Positions 10,727 through 22,952 of a stretch of 64,000 nucleotides of DNA are shown here, one piece after another. Position 1 is the stretch's first letter. The number at the start of each line of letters is the position of its first letter. The notes beneath the pieces are model-generated. The model did no database searches and was not told the DNA's origin. It saw only the letters and a program-made list of their open reading frames with translations. Position numbers and translations under genes: made by a program. This DNA is from Sphaerolaimus hirsutus (lineage: Eukaryota; Nematoda; Chromadorea; Monhysterida; Sphaerolaimidae), in contig OZ038453.1 of NCBI GenBank assembly GCA_964036195.1, positions 17,211,206-17,275,205 on the forward strand, read 5' to 3'.

Positions 10727-12420
10727 CTCGATTGGTAAGCTCTCGATTTTAAGCCAAATTGTTTCGATTGTTGACCCAATATATCTCGATTTTAAAGCTG
10801 CAAACAAATTAGTTTTTCATTTGTTTGGTAAGCCATGGTGTATCGATATTTAATATCTCAATTTAATCGATGGAATTCAAGCCACATGTGTACATAATAA
10901 TTTGTTAAATGTGAAGGGCAAATCAATTAAGTTGATTCAACAAAATAATACATAACATTTGTATAACACAATAAAAGTGATGCAGCTCTGCTTTGTAATG
11001 AATGAGCAAGTAGCAGACGACTTTTTTCATGTCCCACTTTGTAACACCAAAAATATACTGAACCCACTTCATTGGGAGTGCATGGACACAATACGAGTAA
11101 TATATATTTTCTTGCCATGAAATCTTATTAACTCGGTTCTGTACATATTTTTGTGTCTCCATGGCCGTATATAGTATGCTTTTAGAATTGTTGTACGAGA
11201 ATATTATCAACATATTTACAATGGGTTACAAATTGAGGTACCTCTGTAACCTGGGGCCAGTGCCCCAAAATGAGAAGTGAGAAGTGAAATGGCAAATGCG
11301 AAGTGAAATGAGAAGTAAGAAGTGAATTGCGAACAAAATTGGCAAAAGTGAAGTGAAATGAGAAGTGAGAAGTGAATTGAGAAGTGAAATGAGAAGTGAA
11401 ATGGCAAGTAGAAAATTTAATGGAAAAACTTTAATAAATGGATACTGAATGATCACATTGCACTATTGTGCCTACACACACTAGTTTTCACCGTGACTTC
11501 GTGTTGAAAAATTGACTGATTGAAGTGAAATTTTAAAAGTGCAAGTTAATGAACACGGTTGAATGATTAAATTAAATTTGAATTTGAATTTCAATTAATG
11601 AAAGTTAAAGTTTGAAAATTTGAAGACTAAAACATGTATAACATACAAACAGAGTAGGCTGAATGTCACCATGTCACCATTTCAGTTTTCACACAAGTCA
11701 CGGTGAAAACTAGTGTGTGTGGGGCCATTGTCACAGATGAGTTGTACATAGAAGCATTATACACTCCTTAACAAGTAATTGCGGACCAATTCCTTTTAAA
11801 AGACATTTCTCAATGATTTTGGATGTCATTTAACACATGGAGTATGCAAATATCGTTGGCATGCATTGGCACCATGCCAGTCAATATTTGTATCATGAAA
11901 TTCATCAGGCCACATGTAAACTTGGCCCACATCCAAGTTACTGGTTCCATTTTTACAATCAAAATATAGCAATAGAAAATCAAACAGCGGTCAAAATTGC
12001 CAAAATTTTCTCCATTTTGTAAATTTTCACATTTCTAATTGCTATTTTCATCTAAATAGATGGTTATATACCTACTTTTAGCTATTTTTTGCTTTATTTT
12101 ATTTATTATTATAGCAATTTCAAAACTTTGGCCAGCTGCCAAGTTTGTATACAGAGTCTCTTTCAATGAAATGGCTAACATTTTTCTTTTATTTTCACTT
12201 GCGATTGATTCTTTAACTTTTTACTTGCCGTTTCACTTCTCATTTCACTTCACTTTTGCCAATTTTCTTCGCAATTCACTTCTTATTTCACTTCGCATTT
12301 GCCATTTCACGTCTCACTTCTCATTTTGCGGAACTGGCACCTGCGTGAGGATTAATTATCGATACATTTTGGCTTACCTATTGACATGCTTTGGCTTGAT
12401 AATCGAGAGCTTGGAAAACA
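10727..12420. repeat. Nested inverted-repeat island
   Basis: An outer pair, TCTCGATTGGTAAGCTCTCG (left) against TTGGCTTGATAATCGAGAGC (right), encloses an inner element at 11,257-12,342. The inner arms are about 160-bp inverted arrays of GAAGTGAAATGAGAAGTGA and its complement. A third element (11,466-11,728) lies within the inner one. No coding exon is supported. Confidence 0.6.
11466..11728. mobile_element. MITE with GGCCCxACACACACTAGTTTTCAC ends
   Basis: CTACACACACTAGTTTTCAC then CGTGACTTCGTG at the left is inverted as AAGTCACGGTGAAAACTAGT at the right, followed by GTGTGTGGGGCC. Three further copies lie at 52,211-52,409, 52,414-52,638 and 59,087-59,342. The interior is AT-rich with GAATTTGAATTT words. 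Confidence 0.75.
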
Positions 12421-12424
12421 GCAA

Positions 12425-14298
12425 AGTTAAATATTGACACATTCTCGAAAAAGAATACCTAGTTTTTTTAAACAGTTTTTATTGAATCATTAACTTCAGT
12501 GACACAACTGTCAAAATTCATCTATCGCAGAATGTCATCTGTTCCACTTTACAACTATTTCCATATTCATAGTGGTGTTTCTGTCACCATTTCCCACTGG
12601 AATAGCAGCATGGTAAATTTATCCATGTACACATTTGATACTTATGCAAGGTCTTGTGACTCCGAAAATGGATGGTTCATTCAGAATTCTAATCTTATCT
12701 GAGTATGCATTGAACGCGTGCAGGCTTCCTTTGTTGCGGCTTACGCTTGAGGGGGATGTGTTTTATGTGAAATTTGCCTTTGGATTGGCTTTAAATGCTT
12801 CAAATGTTTGATTGTTAGGGGTTGTGGGTGGTTGTATGAAAACGTTTTTCTTGTGGATTCCTGGAGCTAATGTTTATCTGAGTTCAATTGCACACTTGAA
12901 AAGCGCACTCATGCATTTTTCTTTAAAACTCGCAGTGTGCATTTTTGTACACCAGAAACTGGAAACCAGAATCGGTACAGTAGTAAGGTATTTTTTTGTT
13001 AGATAAGAATAATGATTTTGCATAAAACGGTCAAACGGACGGGTGCAGAATTGATGGGAAAAATTAGATTGGAAAAAGCACAGGTTATGGGAAAGTATGC
13101 ATTTCAGGGGCTCCATGCCACAATACATTATTAAGCTGTTGCACCGAAACCCAGACATAGCTATCGGGGGTGTTTGTGGCAAACTTTATGGCTTTGCGTA
13201 GGGTTGAAAAAATATGTATTTAAAAAAAAATCAAAATCAATTTTTAAAAATTTTAATCAGAGTTTTTCTTCAAAATATATTTATGGAAAGGGGTGTATGC
13301 ATGAAGCAGGTGCATTGTTGCTGTAATGGCTACAATCTAATATTAATTGAAACCAGTGCAATGGCCCCACACACGCTAGTTGACATCCACACCAAATGTC
13401 AACTGGTTCCGTTCCCAATTCAAAGCATGCGTTTGAACGTCAATTGTCGACTCGTCAGTAAGCTTTGAATCGGGATTGGCACCAGTTGACATTTGGTGTC
13501 GATGTCAACTAGCGTGTGGGGGCCCATTCTAACACCTTTACCACACATTCTGTGAAACATCACAAAAACAATCAAAATTTGTGACATTGAGGTAAAATAT
13601 TTATTTTCTGTGATTTTTTGAAAATGGTTTCAATCGATCCCAGTGATTCAGAAATGTGCTGACATGTGAAACAACATTTGGAAACCATTTACCATAGTTT
13701 AGAGACAACATTTAAAATGTGCAGCATAGGGTAAAATCGCGTCACAGCATGCTAATCATGCTGCACATATGATTTTACTACCAGTAAACTGAAAATGGTA
13801 AAAATTCATAAATAATTCAACTTTGAATGGGTTTACTGGAATTAGGTGTTTGTTAACTACAGTCGATTTGATGGAGAGTAAAAATAACTGGCATGTGACT
13901 GCAACAAAAGAAGAAATAGATAAATACATTCAGAGAGATGGTTCATGCCTTAAAATCATGTGGAAGCACATTGGCTGGCTTTTATTTATGCACTCACTAA
14001 TCAAAATATATCATGACTTACAACATAGCATGCTAACATGCAAATAAATTTCAAAATACCAAGTGAATTACTACTAATTTTTTTTCTTCATGTTATTCTA
14101 AGTCAAATTAACTGTAGCTTTGATGTAAATGGATGCAGTGTAAATGGTACAGTATGGCAAATTTACGCTACAGTTAATTTTCCCATTTACTGGTATGGTA
14201 TGGTACGGTTAATTCTACCATTGTGTGTGTGTTAATTTTGAATGATCTCCGATAGAGCGGAAAAGACTGTCTCAGAAGAACGGCTGTGCTCTAGGAGC
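12425..14298. other. Low-feature stretch with one MITE
   Basis: Apart from the MITE at 13,363-13,525 and a fragment of the TAGGGTTGAAAAAA family at about 13,199, I see no gene. Open frames here lack splice partners and family motifs. Small inverted pieces (for example AGCATGCTAATCATGCTGCA near 13,747) suggest more decayed elements. Confidence 0.45.
13363..13525. mobile_element. Short palindromic Harbinger-like MITE
   Basis: GGCCCCACACACGCTAGTTG then ACATC at the left and its inverse ending CAACTAGCGTGTGGGGGCC at the right make an almost complete palindrome. A similar copy, 41,918-42,077, shares the internal pair ACACCAAATGTCAACTG. Confidence 0.8.
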
Positions 14299-14836
14299 AG
14301 GGGTATTTTGAATTTTGACCCTCTGGGGGGGTTGGATCAGGGGTCTCGAATGGGGGGGGGTGTTACGCCCCCTAAACCGCCAAGCTACCTATCTATACAG
14401 GAGGTCGCTCAGCTATCTATTTATCCCGGAGGCAAAATTTTGGGCTACTACCCCCTAAACCCCCCCCCCCTCCCAAATCGCCCAGCTATCTACCTATCTG
14501 GAGCGATTTTTGAGGAACTATATCCCAATTTTTGCTCAAAATCGCTATTTTTCATATCTTTTTATAGATTTTCACCTCCAAAATACTAGTTTTTGTTCAT
14601 ATTTACCTATTTTTAATACTATATGCTCTTGTATACCCATTTTAAGCTATTTACACCTACTTTTAGCGATTTTTCTCCCTTTTCTTCCTTCTACACCCTG
14701 AAATAGCCTATATATCGAACCACCACAACCCTCCCCCAACCCCCCCCCCAAATTTTTTTCCAGCTATCTATCTATCCCGAAGACCGCTGAGCTATCTATC
14801 CAACCAATAGGAGGATCAAAATTCAAGATACCCCTG
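14299..14836. mobile_element. ATCTATC word-array element with complete ends
   Basis: The left end CAGGGGTATTTTGAATTTTG then ACCCTC and the right end CAAAATTCAAGATACCCCTG are inverted. The interior has AGCTATCTATCTATCC words and long C runs. A second decayed copy in the other orientation follows directly (14,837-15,170). I saw no convincing target duplication. Confidence 0.7.
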
Positions 14837-15359
14837 GGTTGCATAGATAGTAAATCACTCCTCCAGAGGGATAGATAGCTGAACATTATCTGGGGTGGGA
14901 GGTTTGGGCTTTGGGGGGGGGGAGTTCAATATATAGGCTTTTTCAAGGTGTAGCAGTAGAAAATGGAGGACAACTGCTAAAAATAGGGTAAATATAGCTG
15001 AAAATATATTGCTGAAAAAAGCAGATGAAGACACCGAAACTAGTGATTTTGGAGGTGAAAATTTGCAAAAAGTCATAGCAAAAATTTGGGCAAAATTTCT
15101 CAGAAATCGCTCTAGATAGCTGGGCGATTTGGGGGGTGACCCCCCCCCCCCCCCCGCTTGCAGACTCCTGCTCAGAAGATAAAATGTTATTTCCTACCTG
15201 TCACTCATCATAAATATATTTAATAAATGCGCACATTAACCGTGCCAAAGTGCCAACCCCGCTGGCACATTTGCTTATCGAAAATGTGGTAACTGCAAAT
15301 TGCTTCGTGTGCACAGCCGCTTTTGCGTTATAGGTATTCATATTTCCCATCATCATGCA

Positions 15360-15806
15360 CAAGGACGTATCCAGGGGGGGGGCGGGGGGGGCTGCAGCCC
15401 CCCCCCCTTCCCGGGGTGAGACCTAAAAAGTCCCGGAAAATGCAACTTTTCATGTATATTTTTCTATGTTTCTCAAAAATTTTGCGCGCAAGCGCGCAAT
15501 GTCTTCCCGATGCATTGTATTTTCAGCGGATCGGTCCCTGTAAACAAAGATCCTCGGAAATCAGCATATTTTTGCGACTTTCGCTGTATATGTATGCATA
15601 TTTACATACATATAAAGCGGTTCCTGGCGCTGGCGCCAACGCCAATAACGCCATGGTGTGGCGCCTTTGTATGGCGCTAGCGCCAAAACGCCTTTCCGCC
15701 CCTATATAGGGAAAAATTTTAGGGGGGGGGGGGCTGAGCCCCCCCCGTTCGCCGGGCTCCGTAAACAAGCAGCCCCCCCCGCTCAAAAATCCTGGATACG
15801 TCCCTG
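15360..15806. mobile_element. hAT-type MITE, CAAGGACGTATCCAGG family
   Basis: The inverted ends CAAGGACGTATCCAGG and CCTGGATACGTCCCTG are flanked by a perfect 8-bp duplication ATCATGCA (15,352-15,359 and 15,807-15,814). The interior has TTTTGCGCGCAAGCGCGCA and GGCGCC palindromes as in the 3,332 copy. Confidence 0.92.
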
Positions 15807-15814
15807 ATCATGCA

Positions 15815-17717
15815 CCGTCCGGTCTAGACTTCGTGTTTGAATTCGATCGTCTTTTGAGTCGGGTTTTTTTCTGACATGGCTATGTTCGCGAACGAATTGA
15901 TGTTCTCTATTTAGCTACATGTTCAATAATTAATCGAATCTACTTTCCACAGCGCACGGCATTCAACATCAATCAATTCATACCTAAATAATTGAATTAG
16001 ACACGGCTGCAAAAATGTCCCGTCGTTTGAGCCTAGTGCCGATGCACCACCATATACCGGAGGATATACCGGAACATACCGAAAATGAATACGGTATCGG
16101 TTTTCGGTACTATCCGTACCGTGACAACGATTCGCCTGAGCATCAAGCTGATAATAGCCTTATTTCGAGGCTTAGAATGAAAAGTTTTGCAGCTAACAGC
16201 CAAAAATTAGTTAGAAGGTGAGCTGATTATTTGTTTTTTTCGAGGAATTTTGAACTGAGTTTTTGACGTCGGTATTCGATATTGAGTATTTTTGTGTTTT
16301 TTTCTGGAGTCCATATCAATATGTAAAATTTATTACATATTTACTATACATCGATATTTCGTCTCGATATTCTACAGTCAAAAGCCAAATGTTCAGTGTT
16401 AACAAAAATACTTTGTACTTGACACTATGTAATTAAATCTGTGTAATTCCAACCGTAGTATATGGAACTGTTGCCGCGAATCGCAACTTTGTGTCTATCA
16501 CAAAAATGTTTAGGCAGTGTCAATTTTCCTTATTTAAGTCAACCTTATTTAAGCACTTTTCCATGCCCAACTTCACTTAGTCACGAACATTTGACAAAAT
16601 ATGATATACATAACTACCTAGACGGAGAAAAACGGATATTTTTCGCAGATCTCACCACTTTTTAATGCTATCCGATGGCTCCACAGCTATTCTGTGGTTA
16701 TATAAAATCACGAAGTACTGCTACCTGTCTGATACACCTGTATATGTTGACTCAAGTCATAACCATATCTGGGAGCTTTTTTAAAAAAATAGGGGTGTTT
16801 AAAAACCATTTTTTGAAGAAAAAAGTGTCGGAATTTTTTTTCAATCCCTAAGCCTGACTAGCCCTGCATCACTTTACAACTTTGATAGTTTACAAGTAGG
16901 ATATTCCTGACAGTTTAGAAGTGAAATATACACGTTTAGAAATTCAAAATTCAGAAATTTACAAGTACTAATGCTTCACTTTTTTCTACACCTTGGAAAA
17001 TCGTTTTAGGTTCGCTGAACTATTCGTGTTGATCAGGTGTTTGTTGTGTGGGTGTGTACCTAAATTTATATTTCTATGTAACAACAACAGTCGTGCCGAA
17101 AACAACTGTAATTTATTCATTTTAACAAACCTGGGGATATTCAAGGTAATACGGTAGGCAGTTTTGCGACTGTTTTGGCCAATTTCTAATACACTTTATG
17201 ACCACACTAGCCATTAAATGGAATTAGCAGTAAAAAATGGACTGCATCACGTTTGAGTTGCCAAATTGCTTTTCAAATGAGTGCCGATAAGTTGCCACAT
17301 AAATTTGCACTTTTGGACCGCCAGTTGCCGTGACATTTTTTAACAGTGACATATGAGATTCCTACAAATACACTAACAAAAAATATTAAGCTATAAAAGG
17401 TGGTGCATATTTCCTGTGCGTATTGCATTCGTTGAATGACTTAGGAACAGTTGTCGCAAAATTGAAAGGCTTTTCGTGCTAAAAACTCGTAAAAATGTAC
17501 TTTTGAGCGACACCTGTACCCCGCCTGAGAAAAAACTGCGGCGAGTACTATTTTAGGCACATAATCCGATTTTTTGAAAGAAACTCCACTATTTCTGGCA
17601 TCCTGTAAGTTAATTATTAAGTTTGGTTGGTAAGGCATGCCTTCATCCTGGGATTAGCAATTTCTATGTTCTACGCACTCTGTTACTATAATAACAAGGA
17701 TTGTGTCATGTGTTAAA
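15815..17717. other. Stretch without a confident gene
   Basis: An ATG at 16,015 opens a frame that ends in a strong AAG|GTGAGC donor at about 16,218. Its middle, however, overlaps an inverted run of ATACCGG/CCGGTAT words (16,050-16,125), so I treat it as a possible repeat rather than an exon. A fragment of the AAAACG element type lies at 16,745-16,852, and GATATTCAAGGTAATACGG at 17,136 is a TACCGTAT end. Confidence 0.4.
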
Positions 17718-17890
17718 TGTAGTGAGGTGAAAAGCGCCAGAACTTTGGCGCTAAAAGCGCCATGGCGCTTTTCCGACTCCTGGCGCCAAGTGCCAAAGGT
17801 GCCAGAGCAAAATGGCGCCAAGCGCCATGGCGCTTTTTGCTTTGGCGCTAGCTCCAAGCGCCAGCGCCATGGCGCTTTTGCATCACTAGC
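17718..17890. mobile_element. GGCGCC-rich MITE
   Basis: TAGTGAGGTGAAAAGCGCC at the left faces GGCGCTTTTGCATCACTA at the right; the flanks GTTAAATG and GCTAAATG differ at one of eight bases. The interior is built of GGCGCCA and AGCGCCATGGCGCT palindromes. Confidence 0.7.
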
Positions 17891-18032
17891 TAAATGTGAT
17901 ATTACAGTATTCCATGGTGAAATAGTGTTGTTATTGCGGTTGAACATTTGTAATTTTTAGTTCATGATTAACTTGGGATACATAAAATATTAATCTCTGC
18001 ATGCAATGCTAAGTATGCTTTTCAGTGAACTC

Positions 18033-18560
18033 CCATGGCGCCATTTTTACGGAAGACGCTTTTTTCTGACGTCTTTCCGTTTCCATCATTAAGCTTCACT
18101 GTGATTGATACAGCTGTAGTAGCGTTTACATGCCTTTCCGTAGCGACAAGAAGGAATGTGAAAAAGTTTCATAAGTCATGTGAAAAGTCTTGAGAAATAT
18201 CAGTGATATATACAGACTACTATTGCTTTGCCATATAATTCCTCTAACTGGAGAGTAGTTATAAATAGACATTTAAGGGAAGAAAAACATTTCATTATCA
18301 GCATCAATATCTAGAACTCTCCAGCTACTAATTTTATATACAGCTACTAATTATATGAAATTTGGCATGTCAGTGCATCTAAGTAATGTGTAAATTTACA
18401 TCACTTATTTTTCATTTGACTTATGAAACTTTTTCACATTTTTTCTCGTCATCATAGAAAGGCATGTACAAACGCTGCCACAGCTGTATCAATCACAGCC
18501 ATGCTCAGTGATGGAAAAACCGTCAGAACATAGCGTCTAACATAAAAATGGCGCCATGGC
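18033..18560. repeat. Inverted-repeat element with CCATGGCGCCATTTTTA ends
   Basis: CCATGGCGCCATTTTTACGG (left) is inverted at the right as TAAAAATGGCGCCATGG. The arms extend inwards through CTGTGATTGATACAGCTGT and GAAAAAGTTTCATAAGTCA with their complements, leaving an AT-rich centre near 18,250-18,400. Confidence 0.7.
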
Positions 18561-19127
18561 TAGGGTGTCAACAAAAACTTTTTGGCGGGAAACGGAAACG
18601 GAAAAATTTTTGCACTTGCCGGAAAACGGAAACGGAAACGGAAAAAATTTTGCACCTGCCGGAAAACGGAAAACGGAAAAATGAAAGGCCGGAAAACGGA
18701 AACGGAAACGGAAAAAATTGCTGAAATTATGCCGGAAACGGAAAAAAATTGCTGAAATTTTGCCGGAAACGGAAAAAAATTTGCAGAAATTTATCCAGAA
18801 ATCAAAAAATTTGCAGAAATCTTGCTAGAAACAGAAACAATTCACATAATTGAGAACCTGCATGCATGTTTACCAGTTTGGCTGAAACAGAAAACAGAGA
18901 ATTGAGCCAGAAAATGAAAAAAAAGTTGGAAAAACAGACAATTGAGCCGGAAAACGGAAAAAAGGCGGAAAAACTGAAATTTTAGCCGGAAAACGGAAAA
19001 TGAGCCGGAAAAACGGAAACGGAAACGGAAAAAAAATTTAGCAGCCGGAAAACGGAAACGGAAACGGAAAAAAATTTGCCTGCGGAAAGCGGAAACGGAA
19101 AACGGAAAACGGAAAGTTGACACCCTA
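18561..19127. mobile_element. CGGAAA word-array element
   Basis: It begins TAGGGTGTCAACAAAAAC and ends AAAGTTGACACCCTA. The interior is a long degenerate array of CGGAAACGGAAA with a short unique centre containing AACCTGCATGCATGTTTACC. It abuts the preceding inverted-repeat element. Confidence 0.85.
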
Positions 19128-20829
19128 GTCAAATGGTAACCATCTTCATAGCGTAGGCCGTAATCTTCTGTACCCTGCGACATTTACAATGGCATTTCAC
19201 ATCCGTGGGGGAGGGGGGGGGCATACCGCGCAAAACCTGCGACGAACGAATTAAATTGAAACAATTCGGAAACCGTTTCGTCAAAGCTGTTTACATTACG
19301 TTGAAAAATGATATAAATTGTTTCATGCTGGGAATTACTCACGTGGAATCATTCTATGACCCCTGCGTTTCGATAAGAATAAGGGTGAGCAGGAAACGTA
19401 ACTTTTGTGTATCGCTCGGACCATTCAACTTCAATTCCAAAGTTATGGCTGCGTATCCAACTGTTGGCAGCTACAAAAAGTTGTCGCAAAAATTTGTTGC
19501 TTTGTGCACGGCTCAACGAACGACAGTTATAAAGGACAGTTTCTTCATTACGATACTTTGTATCCGCAGTCTACCTTTCTTAGCTAGGTCTGAAGAATAC
19601 TCTTTCTATTCTGGGTATTGGGTATCTTTTTAATTTTTGAACTGTTTTCAAAGGTGTATCCAAATGTAATTTTCCCGCTAATTTGAAAAAAATGGAAAAT
19701 CGTTCAGCCGCGCTGCCTGCAATGTTTCGCCCATAAATTGCCACAACGATTCCACAAGGGCTTATTGATTCTAGAATAGAATCTTTTTAATGTTCATTGA
19801 CTCCATCCAACTTATCTTTCCATCCTGCGATAAATTCGATCAGCCATAAGCGATTTTGTTGGGGCATCCCGATTTCACGCCACTCATTTCCTGAGTAAAT
19901 ATTAGCTGGTTACGTTAAATTTCCGAAAGAATGGAATAGTTTACTTGCAACTATTTCTCAGTACACACTTATTACATCGTTACACGTTGGCAACGAGCCA
20001 ACGCGGCGGCAATTTCGAACGCGGACCAAATAATAATCAAAATTCGTACGGCCATCCGAGATGGATCGTACACCATTGAAACATCGTTCGATCGATATGG
20101 AATTGCAAATGAATGGATCGAAAACCAGCGCAGTTGCCAGTCCTACCACTAGGTTTGTTCAGTTGTGCACTTTCTGGTAGTCTAATTTGGGCTTTTGGCG
20201 TGGAATGCGTTTCGGTTATCGATAGATGAAAATATGATAGTGTTCTTGTTTCTATGTGTGCCCTTCACGCGAAATTCACTCGAACAGAAAACTGCATAGA
20301 CCGTCATAACAGCGCAATAGCCGAAAAAATTGTTTCGATTGTCAGTGATGGTGTCTGGCAAGGTCAAAATTCTGCAGCAAAGATTTATTTATCTTGCATC
20401 TATTCGCATTTGGCACCCTTCCAGGAGTTCGAGACCGAAGCAGCTTCCCACCCTGTTAAACGAGGCAATGCTGAACTTCTGTAGAAATAAAACTGGATGC
20501 TGCAAAAGTTGGCAGGATGCCAGCTGCGTGGTGCAGTTTTTGCGGCTCCGATGCCCCCGGAAAAGTACGACATCGGATGTTGACGAGTACACGCAGAAAG
20601 TTTCAGTGTTGAAGAGTGATATGAGAGAGGTGGTTTTGTGTTGCTTGCTTATTTATCATTGCTTGAGTATGGGGATTTTTCACAAAAGTCAGAGTCCGGG
20701 GGGGGGGTGCAAAGCGACGGAGAGGTTTCAAAAATTCAACTAGTCTTTGAAACCCTGGGCTTTATTTCTCGCCTCACAAACCTTACACCCTGGGCTTCTC
20801 ACAAACTCGCCTCTGCTTGTCAAATCTAA
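19128..20829. other. Region upstream of RIF1; possible missing 5' exons
   Basis: The RIF1 homologue lacks roughly the first 240 residues of the family, so its first exons should lie upstream of 20,830. The best start candidate here is an ATG at 20,061 opening MDRTPLKHRSIDMELQMNGS and running to a CTAG|GTTTGT donor at about 20,152. An open stretch at 20,254-20,480 is another weak candidate. Neither can be joined with confidence. Confidence 0.25.
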
Positions 20830-22952
20830 ATGCGCAAAAACGTGTTCGCGACGCAGCACGTGGTGCCCATGTTGGTGCGGTTGGCCAAGCAGAGTGAGAA
20901 CGACGCCAGCCACATACTGACCGACGTGTGGCCGCTACTGTTTGCCGGCTGCGAACCTGTGAGTTAGAGGGAAGAGATTGATCTTTTCTTGTTATTTTCT
21001 CAAAATCAGCAGTTGGGCGGCGGACCAAAAACACATTCAATAGGAAAATCGGCAGAAAGGCACGAAAGCTTGCACATTTCAATTGAAATTGAAGCAAAAC
21101 CGCACAAAATTTGCTCTAAAGCGGGGGCCTCCAGACTCTATAGATATTTACCTAGCCGGGGATAGTAGCTTAATTTTGGACTCGACGTAGACAGCTGAAC
21201 AGAGTCTGCGACAGATAGATAGCTGGGGCGTTTGGTGGGCTAAACACCTCCATTTGAGACCACTAATCACTTTCCCACTGCTGCCCATTATCCCAGGCGC
21301 TGCAGTGCGGCAGGCGCACCTTGGACGCGGCCATCCAACTGCTCAAAGTGTGCCGCAAGGCGTGCGGCGAGCGGCGGCAGTACTTTGGCGCCCTGCGAGC
21401 CATGGTCGACTGTTTTAGCCGCATGCCTGGCTGGGCCGACTCGCCGCAAGGTTGATTACCTGTTTGTTTTGGGAATCTATCAAAAAAATTTTTTTCCCGA
21501 TTTTCGCCTTAACCGATGTGCATTTGGGAGCTATCGATTTTCGTTTCCATGTGTTTGATTTTGCGTGCCATATTGCAAGCAATCAACGTTCCATACGTTT
21601 TTATCTTGTCTACGAAGTTGCACCTCTCCCATACAGATAGTGCTCACTGCGAGGGCGACGTTCTGGCGCGCATGGAAATGCTGAGCAACGTTTTAACGTC
21701 AGCGTGCCCGGACGTTGCCAACGTCGAGCGCAAGATTGACTTCATGCAGCATTGGGTTGCCTCGCTGCACGGCCGCGCCGCCGCACACGTGGACTTGGTT
21801 GGCTGGGGGAAAATCGCTAAAAATAGGTTAAAAGTACCCAAAATGTGTTAGTTAGATATAGCTTGGCCAGTGGTAGGAGCTCAGGGAATAGTAACCACAA
21901 CTTTGTCTCGGGAAGATAGATAGCTGGCCGATTTGGGGGGGGCAGCCCCCCCATTGGAGACCCTCCCCCTACTGTTTCACCCGACCCAAACACAGATCTA
22001 CACGAAAACATTCTCCATGTTCGACGGGGTGCTGGGTGGGGAGCTGTCCGACTCGTGCCGCGCCACCGTGTGCAGCGTGCTGTTCGGCATGGCCGTCAAC
22101 CTGACCAGGAGGGTGGCCCTGCCGCTGGCCAAGGCCGCCTTCGTGGTCGCCCTGCCAAGAGTGGACACTACGCTTCACTTTGGTTGGTTATTGCTGGGAT
22201 TTCGTTTCTTGTGCGACAGCGTTTTTGTCTTGAACGTTTTTTTGTTTAAGTAAAAGTTTTTTGTTAGTTTTAAAAGTGTCGCATCGTACGGCTTCTGTGC
22301 TTTCAAATGTTCACAAATTTGTCAAGTTTCTTATCGATAAAAAAAATTCCAAAAAAATACCATTTCACTTTTAACATTTGCCAAAACCGCTTCACATTAT
22401 TTCAACTGCGATTATGGCGCTACGCACACTGAAGCCGAAATATTCGGCATACGCACGTTTTCATCTGCCGAATCCGAATTGAAAAATTGCCGTTCGGACG
22501 TTTTAAATTCGGCATTTTAGGGGCTGCCATATTGAATTTTGAAAACGTGCGCACGATATTCGGACGAATTCGGACGAATTTGAGCGTTATCAACATTCAA
22601 CATTTCATTTGATTTTGCCGAATGGTTTCCGCATGAAAAAGTGTACGCATCTTTTGAATGCTGAAATACATGCTGAATTGACAAACCGCCTAATTTTCAA
22701 GAGTACGGACGATTTGAGTTCAGCAAGTTTTTTTCTATTCAGCATTTAATTCGGCATTTGTCAAAAACGTGCGTATGCCGAATATTTCGGCTTCAGTGTG
22801 CGTAGCGCCTATAACGTTGTTTTTTCGTCATGCAGAGCCAGTGGGCCCCTACGCCGCCTTGTCGCCGCCCTGGACTGATTTCAAGGGCCAGCCGGACTTG
22901 GTGCTCACGTGCCTGCTAAAGTTTGCCAAATTCGAGTCCGCCTATGATATTG
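20830..22952 (+). CDS. RIF1: RIF1 HEAT-repeat exons 1-5
   Basis: Five exons encode amphipathic helices typical of the N-terminal superhelix, for example HILTDVWPLLFAGCEP, which corresponds to the KLWPLFVKLLG stretch near residue 250 of human RIF1. All introns are GT-AG. Introns 3 and 4 carry pieces of ATCTATC-type repeats; intron 4 (21,798-21,995) holds GATAGATAGCTGGCCGATTT just before the acceptor. Codon use is GC-rich, unlike the AT-rich introns, which makes the exons stand out. Confidence 0.75.

Noticed and set aside
16015..16218. ATG frame with a strong GTGAGC donor
   Set aside because: Its middle is an inverted ATACCGG/CCGGTAT word cluster and no downstream exon fits; kept only as a note.
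19205..19633. 142-codon plus-strand frame
   Set aside because: No family motif, starts at a non-ATG codon in a G run, and no splice partner; could not be linked to RIF1.
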